Below are positions 46,580 through 56,306 of a stretch of DNA of 64,000 bases, in pieces. Each line of letters opens with the position of its first letter. Positions within the stretch are counted from its first letter, which is position 1. The DNA comes from Guyparkeria hydrothermalis (lineage in GTDB: Bacteria > Pseudomonadota > Gammaproteobacteria > Halothiobacillales > Halothiobacillaceae), in NCBI RefSeq assembly GCF_023555375.1, contig NZ_JAJSEE010000005.1, positions 124,001-188,000 of the forward strand, read 5' to 3'. Under the pieces are notes generated by a model. The model was not told the origin of the DNA and searched no databases. It was given only the letters and a program-made list of their open reading frames with translations. The position numbers were made by a program, and so were the translations under genes.

Positions 46580-47758
46580 GTGAGCGACTTTCTGCTGCCC
46601 ACCTACAATCGACAGCCCGTCCGTTTCGTCCGGGGCGAAGGCCCGTACCTCTGGGACGAGGCGGGCGTGCAATACCTCGACGCGGTCAGCGGAATTGCGG
46701 TGACCGGTCTGGGCCACGCCCACCCGGACATCGCCGAGGCGCTGTGCGACCAGGCCAAGACCCTGATCCACACCTCCAACCTCTACGGCATCCCGTGGCA
46801 GGAGCGTCTGGGCGAGCGGCTCGCCGCGATTTCCGGCATGGACAAGGTGTTCTTCGCCAACTCCGGTGCCGAGGCCAACGAGGCGGCGATCAAGCTTGCC
46901 CGCCTGCACGGTCGCCGCCGCGAGATCGACAACCCGAAGATCGCGGTGATGGAGCACAGCTTCCATGGCCGCACGCTCGCCGCGCTGGCCGCGACCGGTA
47001 ACGCCGCCATCCAGAAGGGCTTCGAGCCATTGCTCGATGGCTTCGTGCGCGTGCCCTACGGCGACATCGAGGCGCTCGAGCGCGTCGCCTCGGACGAGAC
47101 CATCGTCGCCGTGCTGCTCGAGCCGGTGCAGGGCGAGGGCGGTGTCCGCCCGGCGCCGACGGGCTATCTGGCCGCGGTGCGCGCGCTGTGCGACGACCAC
47201 GACTGGCTGATGTTGGTCGACGAGGTACAGACCGGCATCGCGCGCACTGGACGCTGGTTCGGCTTCCAGCACGAGGCCGGGGTGCTGCCCGACGTGATGA
47301 GCCTGGCCAAGGGGCTGGGCAACGGCGTGCCGATCGGCGCCTGCCTGACGGCCGGCCGGGCCACCGACCTGTTCGGTCCGGGCAGCCACGGCTCGACCTT
47401 TGGCGGCAACCCGCTGGTCTGCCGCGCGGCGGCGACCGTGCTCGAGGTGATCGAACGCGACGGGCTGGTCACGCGGGCGGAGAAACTGGGCCGGTCGATC
47501 GCCGATCGTATCCGCGACGGTCTGACCGACCTGGCCGGCTGCCGCGAGGTGCGCGGTCGCGGACTGATGATCGGCATCGAACTGGATCGTCCGGCCGGCG
47601 AGCTGGTCGGCCGGGCGCTGGAGCAGGGCCTGCTGATCAACGTCACCGCCGGTTCCGTGGTGCGCCTGCTGCCGCCGTTGATCCTGAGCGAATCGCAGGC
47701 CGACCTGATCGCCGACCGGGTAATCGGTGTCATCCGCGACTGGTACGCGACCACCTGA
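46580..47758 (+). CDS. argD: Acetylornithine aminotransferase ArgD
   Basis: PLP enzyme of arginine synthesis, converting N-acetylglutamate semialdehyde to N-acetylornithine. 392 residues. [17 protein letters not shown] is the class III aminotransferase signature, [16 protein letters not shown] binds the cofactor, and K244 in SLAKGLGNG is the Schiff-base lysine. Start is GTG at 46580 with AGGA five bases upstream; the longer ATG-initiated frame would run through the leader hairpins. argF follows after 65 bases. Confidence 0.93.
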   Translation: MSDFLLPTYNRQPVRFVRGEGPYLWDEAGVQYLDAVSGIAVTGLGHAHPDIAEALCDQAKTLIHTSNLYGIPWQERLGERLAAISGMDKVFFANSGAEANEAAIKLARLHGRRREIDNPKIAVMEHSFHGRTLAALAATGNAAIQKGFEPLLDGFVRVPYGDIEALERVASDETIVAVLLEPVQGEGGVRPAPTGYLAAVRALCDDHDWLMLVDEVQTGIARTGRWFGFQHEAGVLPDVMSLAKGLGNGVPIGACLTAGRATDLFGPGSHGSTFGGNPLVCRAAATVLEVIERDGLVTRAEKLGRSIADRIRDGLTDLAGCREVRGRGLMIGIELDRPAGELVGRALEQGLLINVTAGSVVRLLPPLILSESQADLIADRVIGVIRDWYATT

Positions 47759-47823
47759 GTTTCCGGGGCTGGTGCCGGGCGTTTGCCCGTGCGCTCCCCT
47801 CAACCGACAGAACCGATATCGCT

Positions 47824-48738
47824 ATGTCCACACGTCACTTCCTGAGCCTGTTCGATCTCACCGCGGACGAGTACCGCGCCCTGTTCGAGCGCGCGGGGCA
47901 GCTGCAGGCCGCCCGTGAGCGCGGCGAGCGCCCCAACACGCTTGAGCGTCGCGTGCTGGGCATGATCTTCGAAAAGGCCTCGACCCGCACCCGGCTGTCG
48001 TTCGAGTCGGGCATGGCGCAGCTGGGCGGGTCGGCGATCTTCCTCTCGCCGCGCGACACCCAGCTGGGTCGCGGCGAGCCGGTCGAGGATTCGGCCCGCG
48101 TCATGTCGCGGATGGTCGATGCCATCATGATCCGCGCCAACGATCACGGCATGGTCGAGACCTTCGCCGCCAACAGCCGCGTGCCGGTGATCAACGCGCT
48201 CACCGACCGCAGTCATCCCTGCCAGTTGCTGGCCGATATCTACACCTACCAGCGCCACCGCGGCTCGATCGCCGGCAAGCGCGTTGCCTGGGTGGGCGAC
48301 GGCTTCAACATGTGCCATTCCTACATCAACGCCGCGCGCACCTTCGACTTCGACCTGGTCGTCGCCGCCCCGCGCGGCTACGAGCCCGACCCGGACGTGG
48401 TCGCCGCGGCCGAGGACCGCGTCGAGCTGGTCGGTACGGCGGCCGAGGCGGTCGAGGGCGCCGATCTGGTGGTCACCGACGTCTGGGCCTCGATGGGCCA
48501 GGAGGAGGAGCGCCTGCGCCGCCTGCGCGACTTCCACGACTACCAGATCAACGACGAGCTGATGGGCCGCGCCAAGGATGACGCGCTGTTCATGCACTGC
48601 CTGCCGGCCCACCGCGGCGAGGAAGTCACCGCCGGCGTGATCGACGGCCCGCAGAGCGTGGTCTGGGACGAGGCCGAGGCACGCATGTTCACCCAGCAGG
48701 CGCTGGTCGAGTTCCTGATGCTGGGGGAGTTTCCCTAA
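47824..48738 (+). CDS. argF: Ornithine carbamoyltransferase
   Basis: Makes citrulline from ornithine and carbamoyl phosphate. 304 residues. The carbamoyl phosphate site is S53-T54-R55-T56-R57 in [24 protein letters not shown] follows, and the ornithine loop is [13 protein letters not shown] near the C-terminus. ATG at 47824 is the only sensible start. Downstream 54 bases lies a diguanylate cyclase gene inserted before argA. Confidence 0.96.
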   Translation: MSTRHFLSLFDLTADEYRALFERAGQLQAARERGERPNTLERRVLGMIFEKASTRTRLSFESGMAQLGGSAIFLSPRDTQLGRGEPVEDSARVMSRMVDAIMIRANDHGMVETFAANSRVPVINALTDRSHPCQLLADIYTYQRHRGSIAGKRVAWVGDGFNMCHSYINAARTFDFDLVVAAPRGYEPDPDVVAAAEDRVELVGTAAEAVEGADLVVTDVWASMGQEEERLRRLRDFHDYQINDELMGRAKDDALFMHCLPAHRGEEVTAGVIDGPQSVVWDEAEARMFTQQALVEFLMLGEFP

Positions 48739-48792
48739 GTCACCGCGAGCCCGGGCCGTCCGCTGATTGGTTGCCATTGACGAGGGATTGCC

Positions 48793-49695
48793 ATGAGTCT
48801 GCCTGCGGACCTGCTGCCGGCCGTGCTGGACGCCCTGCCGGACCCGCTGTTCATCCTGTCGGAATCGGGCCGCTACCTGGCGGTCTACGGCGGCAATGAC
48901 CCAGGCTACTACCACGACGGTCGAACGCTCGTCGGGCAAACCGTCGAGGATCTGCTGCCCGCCGACAAGGCGAGCCAGGTCTTGGATCAGATCCGCCAAT
49001 CGCTCAGCGAAAACCGCCTGCTCAAGGTCGAATACCCGCTCGCCGCCCATGAGGTGAAGGGTCTCGAGTCGGCCGACGGTCCGCGCGAGATGCTCTGGTT
49101 CGAAGGGCACATCCAGCCGCTCGCCGAACCGATCAATGGCGAGCGGGCCGTGGTCTGGGTGGCGCGCAACATCACCCCGCGGCGGGACCTCGAGGAAAAG
49201 CTGCGGCGGGCGAGCGTGATCGATCCGCTGACCGGGGTGTTCAATCGCCGCAAGCTCCTCGAGGTGCTGGCCGAGCGGTTCGGTGAGCACCGCCGTTACG
49301 GCGAGCCCTGTGCCGTGGTGATGATCGACGTCGATCACTTCAAGCGCGTCAACGATCAGTACGGCCATTCCGTCGGCGACGAGGTGCTGATCGCCATCGC
49401 CGAGATCGGCCGGGGCATGCTGCGCGAAAACGACCTGCTGTCGCGCTTCGGCGGCGAGGAGTTCGTGCTGGTCCTGCCGCAGACGGATCTGGATGACGCC
49501 CGCCAGGTCGCCGAACGGTTCCGTCGTGCGGTGATCGAGGGGCTGGCGACCCATTTCCCGGATATCCCCCCGGTGACCATCAGCCAGGGCGTGGCCGCCA
49601 TGCGCGAGGGGGACACCAGCCACGAAGGCGCCCTGCATCGAGCCGACCAGGCCCTCTACGAGGCAAAACGCCAGGGCCGTAACCGCATTGTCTGA
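48793..49695 (+). CDS. PAS-GGDEF diguanylate cyclase
   Basis: 300 residues, no membrane segment. A PAS-like sensor (about residues 8-130) is joined by a short helix to a GGDEF domain. The active site reads GGEEF near residue 219, with REND five residues before it as the RxxD inhibitory site, so the enzyme is expected to be active and product-inhibited. AGGGATTGCC precedes the ATG. It sits between argF and argA on the same strand, which may tie its expression to arginine genes. Confidence 0.9.
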   Translation: MSLPADLLPAVLDALPDPLFILSESGRYLAVYGGNDPGYYHDGRTLVGQTVEDLLPADKASQVLDQIRQSLSENRLLKVEYPLAAHEVKGLESADGPREMLWFEGHIQPLAEPINGERAVVWVARNITPRRDLEEKLRRASVIDPLTGVFNRRKLLEVLAERFGEHRRYGEPCAVVMIDVDHFKRVNDQYGHSVGDEVLIAIAEIGRGMLRENDLLSRFGGEEFVLVLPQTDLDDARQVAERFRRAVIEGLATHFPDIPPVTISQGVAAMREGDTSHEGALHRADQALYEAKRQGRNRIV

Positions 49696-49776
49696 CGACC
49701 GGGGAGTGGCTAGATGGCCTGCCCCTATGCCCACTCTGCGTTATCCTCGGCGTCAAGACTTGCATGGAGCGCCATC

Positions 49777-51123
49777 GTGAACGATCCCTCGACGCCAACC
49801 CCTCCCGGCACCTGCCAACCGACGGGCGCGGCCCGCATGCTGGTGCAGGGGCTGCGTGACGCCGTGCCCTACATCCGCGAGCACGAGGATCACGTCTTCG
49901 TGCTCGCCTTCGGCGGCGAGGCGCTCGACGAGCCGGCCAGTTTCGAGCGGCTGATCCGCGACATCGTGCTGATCGCCGACCTCGGCGTGCGCCTGGTGCT
50001 GGTGCCCGGCGCCCGCCCGCAGATCAATCGCCGTTTTCAGGCGGCGGGCTTCGAGGAGCGGTTCCACGGTGGCCTGCGCGTGACCGAGCCCGAGATGATC
50101 GATCCGCTCACCGAGGCGGTCGGCGCGGTGCAGTTCGACGTGATTTCCTGGCTCTCGGCGCGCCTGAGCCTGGCCTCGGGCTCGGGGCTGGCCCAGCGGG
50201 TGCTGACCGGCAATTTCGTCACCGCGCGGCCCATGGGCGTGATCGACGGGGTCGATCTCGGCCATACCGGGGCGGTACGCCGGGTGGACGTCGACGGCGT
50301 GCGCGACGCGCTCGGCGACGGCTCGATCGTGGTCCAGTCGAACATCGGCTACTCGCCCACCGGCGAGCTGTTCAACCTGCGCGCCGAGGACGTCGCCGAG
50401 AGCATGGCCGTCGCCCTGGGGGCCGACAAGCTGATCTTTCTCACCGACCCGCTCGACGACCTGCCCACCGCGATGAGCCTTTCCGAGGTCGAAGGCCTGC
50501 TCGACCGGGAAGGCGACAAGCTGTCGACCGAGTTCCAGCTGCACCTGCACAGCGCCGTGCGCGCCTGCTCGAAGGGCGTGGATCGCATCCACTTGGTCGA
50601 TCGCGAGGTCGACGGGGCGCTGTTGGTGGAGCTCTACACCCGCGACGGCTGCGGCACGCTGATCACCAGCGAGCCCTACGAGCGCATCCGCCCGGCGACG
50701 CTGGACGACATCGGCGGGATTCTCGCGCTGATCGAGCCGATGGAGCAGGCCGGCGTGCTGGTGCGCCGCTCGCGCGAGCAGCTGGAGCTCGAGACCGATC
50801 GCTTCGTCGTGATCGACCGCGACGGCGACATCATCGCCTGCGCCGCGCTCTACCCCTTCCCCGAGGACGGTACCGCCGAACTGGCCGCCCTGGTGGTGCA
50901 CCCCTCCTACCAGGGCGGCGGTCGGGCGGCGCGCCTGCTTGGCTTCATGGAAAGTCGGGCGCGTTCGCTGGGCCTGAAATCCCTGTTTCTGCTGTCGACC
51001 CAGACCATGGCCTTCTTCCGCGAGCGGGGCTATGCCGACGAAAGCCTGGACCGGTTGCCCGCCGAACGCCGCGCGCTCTACAACCTCAAGCGCAATTCGC
51101 GGATCTTCCGCAAGTGGCTATAG
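49777..51123 (+). CDS. argA: N-acetylglutamate synthase ArgA
   Basis: First committed step of arginine synthesis. 448 residues: an amino acid kinase-like domain (about 15-290) that binds arginine as feedback inhibitor, then a GNAT domain (about 300-448). VLVPGARPQINRRF near residue 74 and DKLIFLTDPLDDL belong to the kinase fold; LVVHPSYQGGGRAARLLGF is the acetyl-CoA loop. This is the classical ArgA type. GTG at 49777 is supported by TGGAG. The stop lies inside rsmJ (10-base overlap). Confidence 0.93.
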   Translation: MNDPSTPTPPGTCQPTGAARMLVQGLRDAVPYIREHEDHVFVLAFGGEALDEPASFERLIRDIVLIADLGVRLVLVPGARPQINRRFQAAGFEERFHGGLRVTEPEMIDPLTEAVGAVQFDVISWLSARLSLASGSGLAQRVLTGNFVTARPMGVIDGVDLGHTGAVRRVDVDGVRDALGDGSIVVQSNIGYSPTGELFNLRAEDVAESMAVALGADKLIFLTDPLDDLPTAMSLSEVEGLLDREGDKLSTEFQLHLHSAVRACSKGVDRIHLVDREVDGALLVELYTRDGCGTLITSEPYERIRPATLDDIGGILALIEPMEQAGVLVRRSREQLELETDRFVVIDRDGDIIACAALYPFPEDGTAELAALVVHPSYQGGGRAARLLGFMESRARSLGLKSLFLLSTQTMAFFRERGYADESLDRLPAERRALYNLKRNSRIFRKWL

Positions 51124-51911
51124 GACAACTCGCTGTAGCCTCGCTGCCGGTGGTCGCCTGTCGCCCCGAGGTGGATGGGGCTGCGGCCGGGCGCCTGCAG
51201 GCGTTTGTCGCGACCCGGGGGCTCGACTGGGTGGAGGCGCCCGGCGACTCGCCGGCCCGCTTCACGCTCGCCATCGATCAGGGCCGCATCGGCCTGATTC
51301 CCCCCCGCGACCATCCCGACCTGGGTTCGCACCCGCTGGTGATCGATTTTGCCGCCGACCCACGGTTTGCCCGGCCTTTGGCGCGCAAGGATGCCCTGGC
51401 GCGGGCGACCGGCTGGAAGGGCGGCTATCGGCCGCCGGTGGTGGATTTGACCACCGGGCTGGGGCGGGATGCCTGGGCGTTGGCGAGCGGCGGTTGCGAG
51501 GTGACGGCCGTCGAGCGCCACCCGGTGGTCTGGCTGCTGCTCACCGATGCGATCGAGCGAGCGGCGGAGGATCCGGCGCTGGCAGCGATCGCCGCACGGA
51601 TCGAACCGGTGTTCGGCGATGTGCTGGGCGCCGAACCGCCGGCGCTTCACGCTAGTGAGGAGACGGTCTGGTACCTCGACCCGATGTTCCCGGAGCGCAA
51701 GAAATCGGCGCTGGTGAAAAAGCCCATGCGTATCTTCCACCAGCTGGTGGGCGAGGACCCGGACGCCGCGGCCCTGTTTGCCTGGGCCCGAACCCAGCCC
51801 GGTGCCCGCTGGGTGGTCAAGCGCCCGCCGGGCGCCCCCACCATCGATGCGACCACCCCGGACATCGACTATCGCTCCGGGCGACTGCGCTTCGACGTCT
51901 ACCTGGGTTGA
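51114..51911 (+). CDS. rsmJ: 16S rRNA (guanine1516-N2)-methyltransferase RsmJ
   Basis: SAM-dependent methyltransferase for G1516 of 16S rRNA. 265 residues. The family-specific catalytic motif is YLDPMFPERKKSALVKK near residue 184; LTTGLGRDAWALASGG is the SAM site. Start is GTG at 51114, which overlaps the end of argA by 10 bases; later candidate starts would lose the N-terminal domain. The next gene is convergent. Confidence 0.92.
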   Translation: MAIGQLAVASLPVVACRPEVDGAAAGRLQAFVATRGLDWVEAPGDSPARFTLAIDQGRIGLIPPRDHPDLGSHPLVIDFAADPRFARPLARKDALARATGWKGGYRPPVVDLTTGLGRDAWALASGGCEVTAVERHPVVWLLLTDAIERAAEDPALAAIAARIEPVFGDVLGAEPPALHASEETVWYLDPMFPERKKSALVKKPMRIFHQLVGEDPDAAALFAWARTQPGARWVVKRPPGAPTIDATTPDIDYRSGRLRFDVYLG

Positions 51912-51938
51912 TCAGGCCCGGGGCGACTCCCGGAAGAG

Positions 51939-53978
51939 TCAGGCCTCGGTGCCGGTTGCCGGGCTGTCGAGGTTGAGCGTCAGGTGCTCGTCGGGGATGC
52001 GATCGGCGCCCCAGGTGCGGTGCACCATCGCGATCACGCGGTCGAGCGATTCCTGCGGTACCGAGGCGAGTTCGCCGTGCTCGAGCGGGTCGTAGTGGAA
52101 GATGTACAGACGCGAGGCGAATTCCTCGAACGGCAGGGAGGACTCGCCGAAGCGCTCGCCGCAGCCGGCCGTGCTCACCTCGACGCCATCCCCCCAGTTC
52201 TGGCCGCTGTCGTTGTTGGGGTTGTAGAAATACGCCCGCATGACGTCCTGCGGGTCGAGTGACACCCGCAACAGGGTGATCGCGTGCCAGCCGATGAAGC
52301 GCGCGGCGCTGTCGGTCGCGGCGATGCCGATCGGCTGCGGGTGGATCAGCGGCTGGTTGCCGTTGAAGTAGGGGTGGTAGCTCGCGTAGAAGTGCCGCAG
52401 GAAGTCCTCCAGCGACTCGAGCTTGCCGGTGGCGACGTCCACGTTGATGCGAAAGCCGCGCCCGGACCACCAACCGTGGAACTCCGGGTTGATCCAGCGG
52501 TGCGGGTCGCCCTCCCGACCGATGCAGCGACGCCCCATCTCGGCGTAGATGCGGTCCAGGTGCGGTACGACCAGCAGGGACACCGGATCGAGGTCGATCG
52601 GCAGGGTGGTGGCGACGCCGCTGAGCGAGGCCATCGAGGAGATCGGCTGGCCCTCGAAGTGGATGATGATCTCGTCGTCGCGCGCCGCCCAGGCCACCAT
52701 TTGCAGCAGGTAGTCGGGGTCGTTGTAGGCCCACATCGACAGGGCGCGGGCCGACTGGCAGGTGGGGTTGTTGCCCTGGCCCACGCCCAGCGGCTGGCCC
52801 AGCATGCAGAGCACCCCTTCCAGCAGGCGGGTCCGTGGCGGCACGGTCTCGCCGAAGGCGATCGCCAGGCGCTCGCGTGACCAGGCCGACAGTGGCAGGC
52901 TCAGCTGGCGCCAGAGGGCCGGGGCCACCGGTGGCTGGTAGAGGATGCCGCGCTCGAGCATCAGGGCCATCCCGTAGATGGCCTGGGCCGTCTCCGCGAA
53001 CACCGCCTGGTCGATCAGCGCGTGCACCAGCTCGCTGTAGCACAGCAGGCAGTCCCGGCCGGTCGACGACAGCCCCATGGCCTCGGACAGCAGGTGATCG
53101 CCGTGATCGGCCAGATGGCGGAGCAGCACGGCGTGGTAGGGCGAGACCAGCCCGGTATCGTGCATGGCCCGCGCGAACCCGGTCGCCTCGTTCTGCAGGG
53201 CCACGCCGTCCATGCGTTCCAGCCGGTCGCGGTAGATCTCGACACCGGGGTCCTCGCGGCAGGCCTGGGTGGGGCCGAACAGGCTGCTGACCAGGCGGTC
53301 GGCACCCTGGCCGCTGCTGCCGAGGTCGATGTCGGGGTTGGCCTGGCAGATCGCGATCTGCGTGATCATCTGCTTGACCGGCTCGGTCTGGATCGGCCGT
53401 TGCTGCAGGATCCGCCAGATCTCCTCGATCAACTGGTCGACGATGTGCTCGTAGCCGATCCGCTCAGCCAGGTGGCCGAGCAGGGCGCGAGCGAGCTGGG
53501 CGAGCCGTCCCTGGCTCTCGCGCTCGGCCTCGCTGGGCGGCATGAACAGCCGTTGCAGGTTAATCGCCAGCACCTGGGTGAGGTGATGGTGGGCGTTCTC
53601 CGCCGAGAGCGTGGGATGGAGGTAGGCGCCCCGGGCTACCGCGAGGATGCGCAGGTCACTGAGGGCCTCGATCACCACGGTATCCGCATCATGGCTACCC
53701 AGCGCATGCGCGGAGAGCGACGGGATCAGGATCTCGGGCCAGGCCCAGTCCGAGCCGGTGAAGGTGCCGGCGGCCTCGATGGCCTGGGCACGTGCCTCGA
53801 TGGCCGCCGGGCCGCCTTCCTGCAGCAGCACCCGCTTGGCCCCGTCCAACACCCGACGGAGCCGCGTGGGCTTGGAGAAATCGGGCGCGGAGTCGAGGGC
53901 TTCGATCGCCTCGTCGAGTCGTTGCAGAAGGCCGGGCAGGAGGGCCCCGGGCGCTTGGTCGTCGACGTCGCTGGTCAC
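51939..53978 (-). CDS. Unrecognised 679-residue protein with papain-like Gln-Cys-His-Asn pattern
   Basis: I do not recognise a named family. The first ~380 residues are helical, possibly repeat-like. The C-terminal part has the order of papain-fold catalytic residues: Q401-x5-C407 in GQGNNPTCQSARALSMWA (papain Q19-x5-C25), H565 in FIGWHAITLL, and N586 in FYNPNN followed by QNWGDG (papain N175 and its SWG). No signal peptide or membrane segment is seen, so it is cytoplasmic. It is the second gene of a pair with an ATP-grasp protein, 33 bases apart. It could be a cysteine peptidase, transglutaminase-like or amidotransferase. Confidence 0.5.
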   Translation of the reverse strand: MTSDVDDQAPGALLPGLLQRLDEAIEALDSAPDFSKPTRLRRVLDGAKRVLLQEGGPAAIEARAQAIEAAGTFTGSDWAWPEILIPSLSAHALGSHDADTVVIEALSDLRILAVARGAYLHPTLSAENAHHHLTQVLAINLQRLFMPPSEAERESQGRLAQLARALLGHLAERIGYEHIVDQLIEEIWRILQQRPIQTEPVKQMITQIAICQANPDIDLGSSGQGADRLVSSLFGPTQACREDPGVEIYRDRLERMDGVALQNEATGFARAMHDTGLVSPYHAVLLRHLADHGDHLLSEAMGLSSTGRDCLLCYSELVHALIDQAVFAETAQAIYGMALMLERGILYQPPVAPALWRQLSLPLSAWSRERLAIAFGETVPPRTRLLEGVLCMLGQPLGVGQGNNPTCQSARALSMWAYNDPDYLLQMVAWAARDDEIIIHFEGQPISSMASLSGVATTLPIDLDPVSLLVVPHLDRIYAEMGRRCIGREGDPHRWINPEFHGWWSGRGFRINVDVATGKLESLEDFLRHFYASYHPYFNGNQPLIHPQPIGIAATDSAARFIGWHAITLLRVSLDPQDVMRAYFYNPNNDSGQNWGDGVEVSTAGCGERFGESSLPFEEFASRLYIFHYDPLEHGELASVPQESLDRVIAMVHRTWGADRIPDEHLTLNLDSPATGTEA

Positions 53979-54011
53979 GTGGGAACCTCATCCCCGGGAA
54001 TTGCCGCCGGA

Positions 54012-55235
54012 TTATACATAGAAGTCCAGGTCCTCCTGGCGCTTGAGCAGGTCGCGCATCGTGTGCGGATCGTCGCCGAAGAAGTAGATCAGGCCCCAGT
54101 GCGTGCCGAAGGCCGTGCGCTTGGTGACGGTTTCTTCGATCGGCGGGGTCAGTTCATGCGACTCGAAGTAGGGGTGGTCCTCGGTCTCGGCCGGCATCTC
54201 GAGCTTGCTGACCACGCGCCGACGCGGGTAGACGCCGAAACAGCCGGCCACGCCCTTGGCGTCCACGACTTCCTTGGGGAAGAACGCGGTGATTTCCTTC
54301 TCGGTGGTCTTGGGGTCGAACGACAGGATCAGGCCCTGGTAGGCGTTGAAACCGTAGGCCCGCTCGAGCAGTTCGAAGACCTTGAAGCCCGGCGGGCGGT
54401 AGGCCACCTCGCCAAAATACATCTCGCCGTCGTTGGTGACGAAGTACTCCGGGTGGACGAAGCCGAATTCGATGTCGAAGGTCTTGATCAGCTTCTCGAT
54501 CTGGGCGGTGATCTGCTCGCGGTACTTTTCCAGCTCCGGGGTGGCCGGTACGAACCCCGAATAGCCCAGCGTGACGTACTCGGAGATGTTGAGAAAGCGG
54601 ATCTTGCCGTTGTGGACCCAGGCCTCGACCGCGAACTCCCAGCCGTCGAGATGGGATTCCATCAATACCGGGAATTCCTCGTCCGGGATGGTATCGACCT
54701 CGTCGGGCGTCCGGATCACGCGGTGACCCAGGCAGCCCGCCTTGTCGAAGGCCTTGAGGTGGATCGGGTCGTTGGGATCGCCGTCGAGCTTGAGCAGGGT
54801 CTGGTTGACCCGCTTGAGGAAACGCACCACGTCCTCCTTGTCGTGGGCCTCCTCGAAGATGCCCACGCGAATGCCGCCCAGCTGGGCGCGACGCTTCATC
54901 AGCGCCTTGTCGCGCAACAGCATGGCCTGGCCGAACAACTTGGGCTTGTCGAGCAGCACGGAGTTGATCGCCCCGGCCCATTCGACCGTCTCCTCGTAGA
55001 GCGGGATCGCCACGTCCACGCCCTTTTCCTGCAGGGTGTGCGCGATCTCCATCGAGCGGTCGTTCAGCCGCTCGAAGTTCCACGGGATGTAGGGAATGTC
55101 GTGCTTCTCGCAATATTCCTCGGCCCAGTCGGGGGCGACCACGACGTAGCGGCGATCGAAGGTCTCGGCGGCCTCGACCGCGTTGAGCGACCAGCCGAGC
55201 AGCGCGACAAAACCTTTGTCGGGATTCTTCTCCAT
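54012..55235 (-). CDS. ATP-grasp domain protein, substrate unknown
   Basis: 407 residues, cytoplasmic. The N-terminal pre-ATP-grasp fold starts at FVALLGWSLNAVEAAETF. The ATP-grasp core is seen in PVLMESHLDGWEFAVEAWV and in EFGFVHPEYFVTNDGEMYFG followed by EVAYRPPGFK, which supply the usual metal- and nucleotide-binding acids near the C-terminal third. ATP-grasp enzymes join a carboxylate to an amine or thiol. AGAGGT precedes ATG at 55235. Paired with the papain-like gene downstream, suggesting ligation and cleavage of the same peptide or amide bond. Confidence 0.75.
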   Translation of the reverse strand: MEKNPDKGFVALLGWSLNAVEAAETFDRRYVVVAPDWAEEYCEKHDIPYIPWNFERLNDRSMEIAHTLQEKGVDVAIPLYEETVEWAGAINSVLLDKPKLFGQAMLLRDKALMKRRAQLGGIRVGIFEEAHDKEDVVRFLKRVNQTLLKLDGDPNDPIHLKAFDKAGCLGHRVIRTPDEVDTIPDEEFPVLMESHLDGWEFAVEAWVHNGKIRFLNISEYVTLGYSGFVPATPELEKYREQITAQIEKLIKTFDIEFGFVHPEYFVTNDGEMYFGEVAYRPPGFKVFELLERAYGFNAYQGLILSFDPKTTEKEITAFFPKEVVDAKGVAGCFGVYPRRRVVSKLEMPAETEDHPYFESHELTPPIEETVTKRTAFGTHWGLIYFFGDDPHTMRDLLKRQEDLDFYV

Positions 55236-55324
55236 GGGGTACCTCTGATTCGTGCGAAATGGAATGTCGAGCCGACACGGGCTTACCGGCACGTCCATTT
55301 GTGCCGCGCGAATCGGGAAAGCCA

Positions 55325-55494
55325 GGGAAACTCTGCACGGATGCCATGCCGCTCTGGCTGGGCGCGCCTTGAGCCGGGCACTGCTGCGTTGTCGTCCGAG
55401 GATGCGGTAATCACCCTTCCACGGCGGACGAGCGCCTTGTATCCGCCCGGCTCAAGGCACGCTTCAGCGGTATGGCATCCGTGCAGAGTTTCCC
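55325..55494. repeat. Long nested palindromic element, copy 3 (short form)
   Basis: 170 bp between the divergent ATP-grasp and DUF4174 genes. Outer stem GGGAAACTCTGCACGGATGC on the left with GCATCCGTGCAGAGTTTCCC on the right. Arm A is missing. Arm B is present (CTTGAGCCGGGC to GCCCGGCTCAAG). The G at the ninth-from-outer position differs from copies 2 and 5 and is matched by C on the other side. The rest of the 424-base gap (55236-55324 and 55495-55659) shows nothing I can identify. Confidence 0.9.
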
Positions 55495-55659
55495 TCAGGC
55501 ATAGAGCCTAGTCGACAAGGCATGGCTACGCGGACCGGATATCGAGTGGCCCGCCGATATTGGCGCCCCGGAACCCCTGTACCCGGGACTTGTTGCCGCC
55601 AAGACGGTCGGCGGGTTCAGGTCTACCCTCGTTACCTGATCCAGTACGCCGGAGCCTCC

Positions 55660-56151
55660 ATGACTCGAACCAGCCGGACCGTTCCTCTGCTCGCCGTTCT
55701 CGCCACCGCCCTGAGCGTCGTGGCCCCCTCTGCCTGGGCCGGTGACTACTGGGAGGAACTCGCGTGGCAGGTGCGCCCGCTCGTGCTCGTCGACGGGGAC
55801 GGGTCTGCCGATGATTGGGCCGAGCGGCTGCTGGCGGCGCGTTGCGCGATGGCCGAACGACGTATCCACTGGCTGACGATCGGCGCGGATGGCCGGGTGT
55901 GGCGCCGATTCGGCGGGACCGACGAGGCCCAGGTCGAGCGGACGCGGCTGGACGAGAGCGCAGCGGGGGATGTCCGCGACCAGGTGGGATGGTCGGCCGG
56001 GGACAAGACCGCCTTGGTGCTGTTCGGGCTGGACGGGCAAGAAAAGTACCGCGGCCGTCCCGACTCGCTCGAGACGATCTGGTCGCTGATCGACCGCATG
56101 CCGATGCGGCGGGCCGAGATGGCGCGCGAACCGGACGACTGCGCCGACTGA
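55660..56151 (+). CDS. DUF4174 family secreted protein
   Basis: 163 residues. A Sec signal peptide (residues about 1-27, cleaved after SAWA) is followed by a DUF4174 domain: ELAWQVRPLVLVDGDG at its start, then AERRIHWLTIGADGRVWRR and KTALVLFGLDGQEKYR. The family resembles a thioredoxin-like fold without the CxxC motif, function unknown, and is predicted periplasmic. ATG at 55660 has GGAG five bases upstream. Further upstream codons lie in frame but lack a signal peptide. Confidence 0.8.
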   Translation: MTRTSRTVPLLAVLATALSVVAPSAWAGDYWEELAWQVRPLVLVDGDGSADDWAERLLAARCAMAERRIHWLTIGADGRVWRRFGGTDEAQVERTRLDESAAGDVRDQVGWSAGDKTALVLFGLDGQEKYRGRPDSLETIWSLIDRMPMRRAEMAREPDDCAD

Positions 56152-56306
56152 GACCGGCATATCGCTCGACATGACCGGAATCAGAAAATTCGATTGAGCG
56201 GATATTGATTCGAGTGACGCATCGCGCAAGGATGACAGGTGAGGCTAATCGTTTGCCGGCTTGGTTTTGTCGGCCCCATCAATCGGCCCCATCAAGGAGG
56301 AATCCC

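Noticed and set aside
46085-47803. Open frames over repeat copies 2 and 5 giving near-identical peptides
   Set aside because: Peptide similarity arises because the DNA repeat is shared, not from a gene family.
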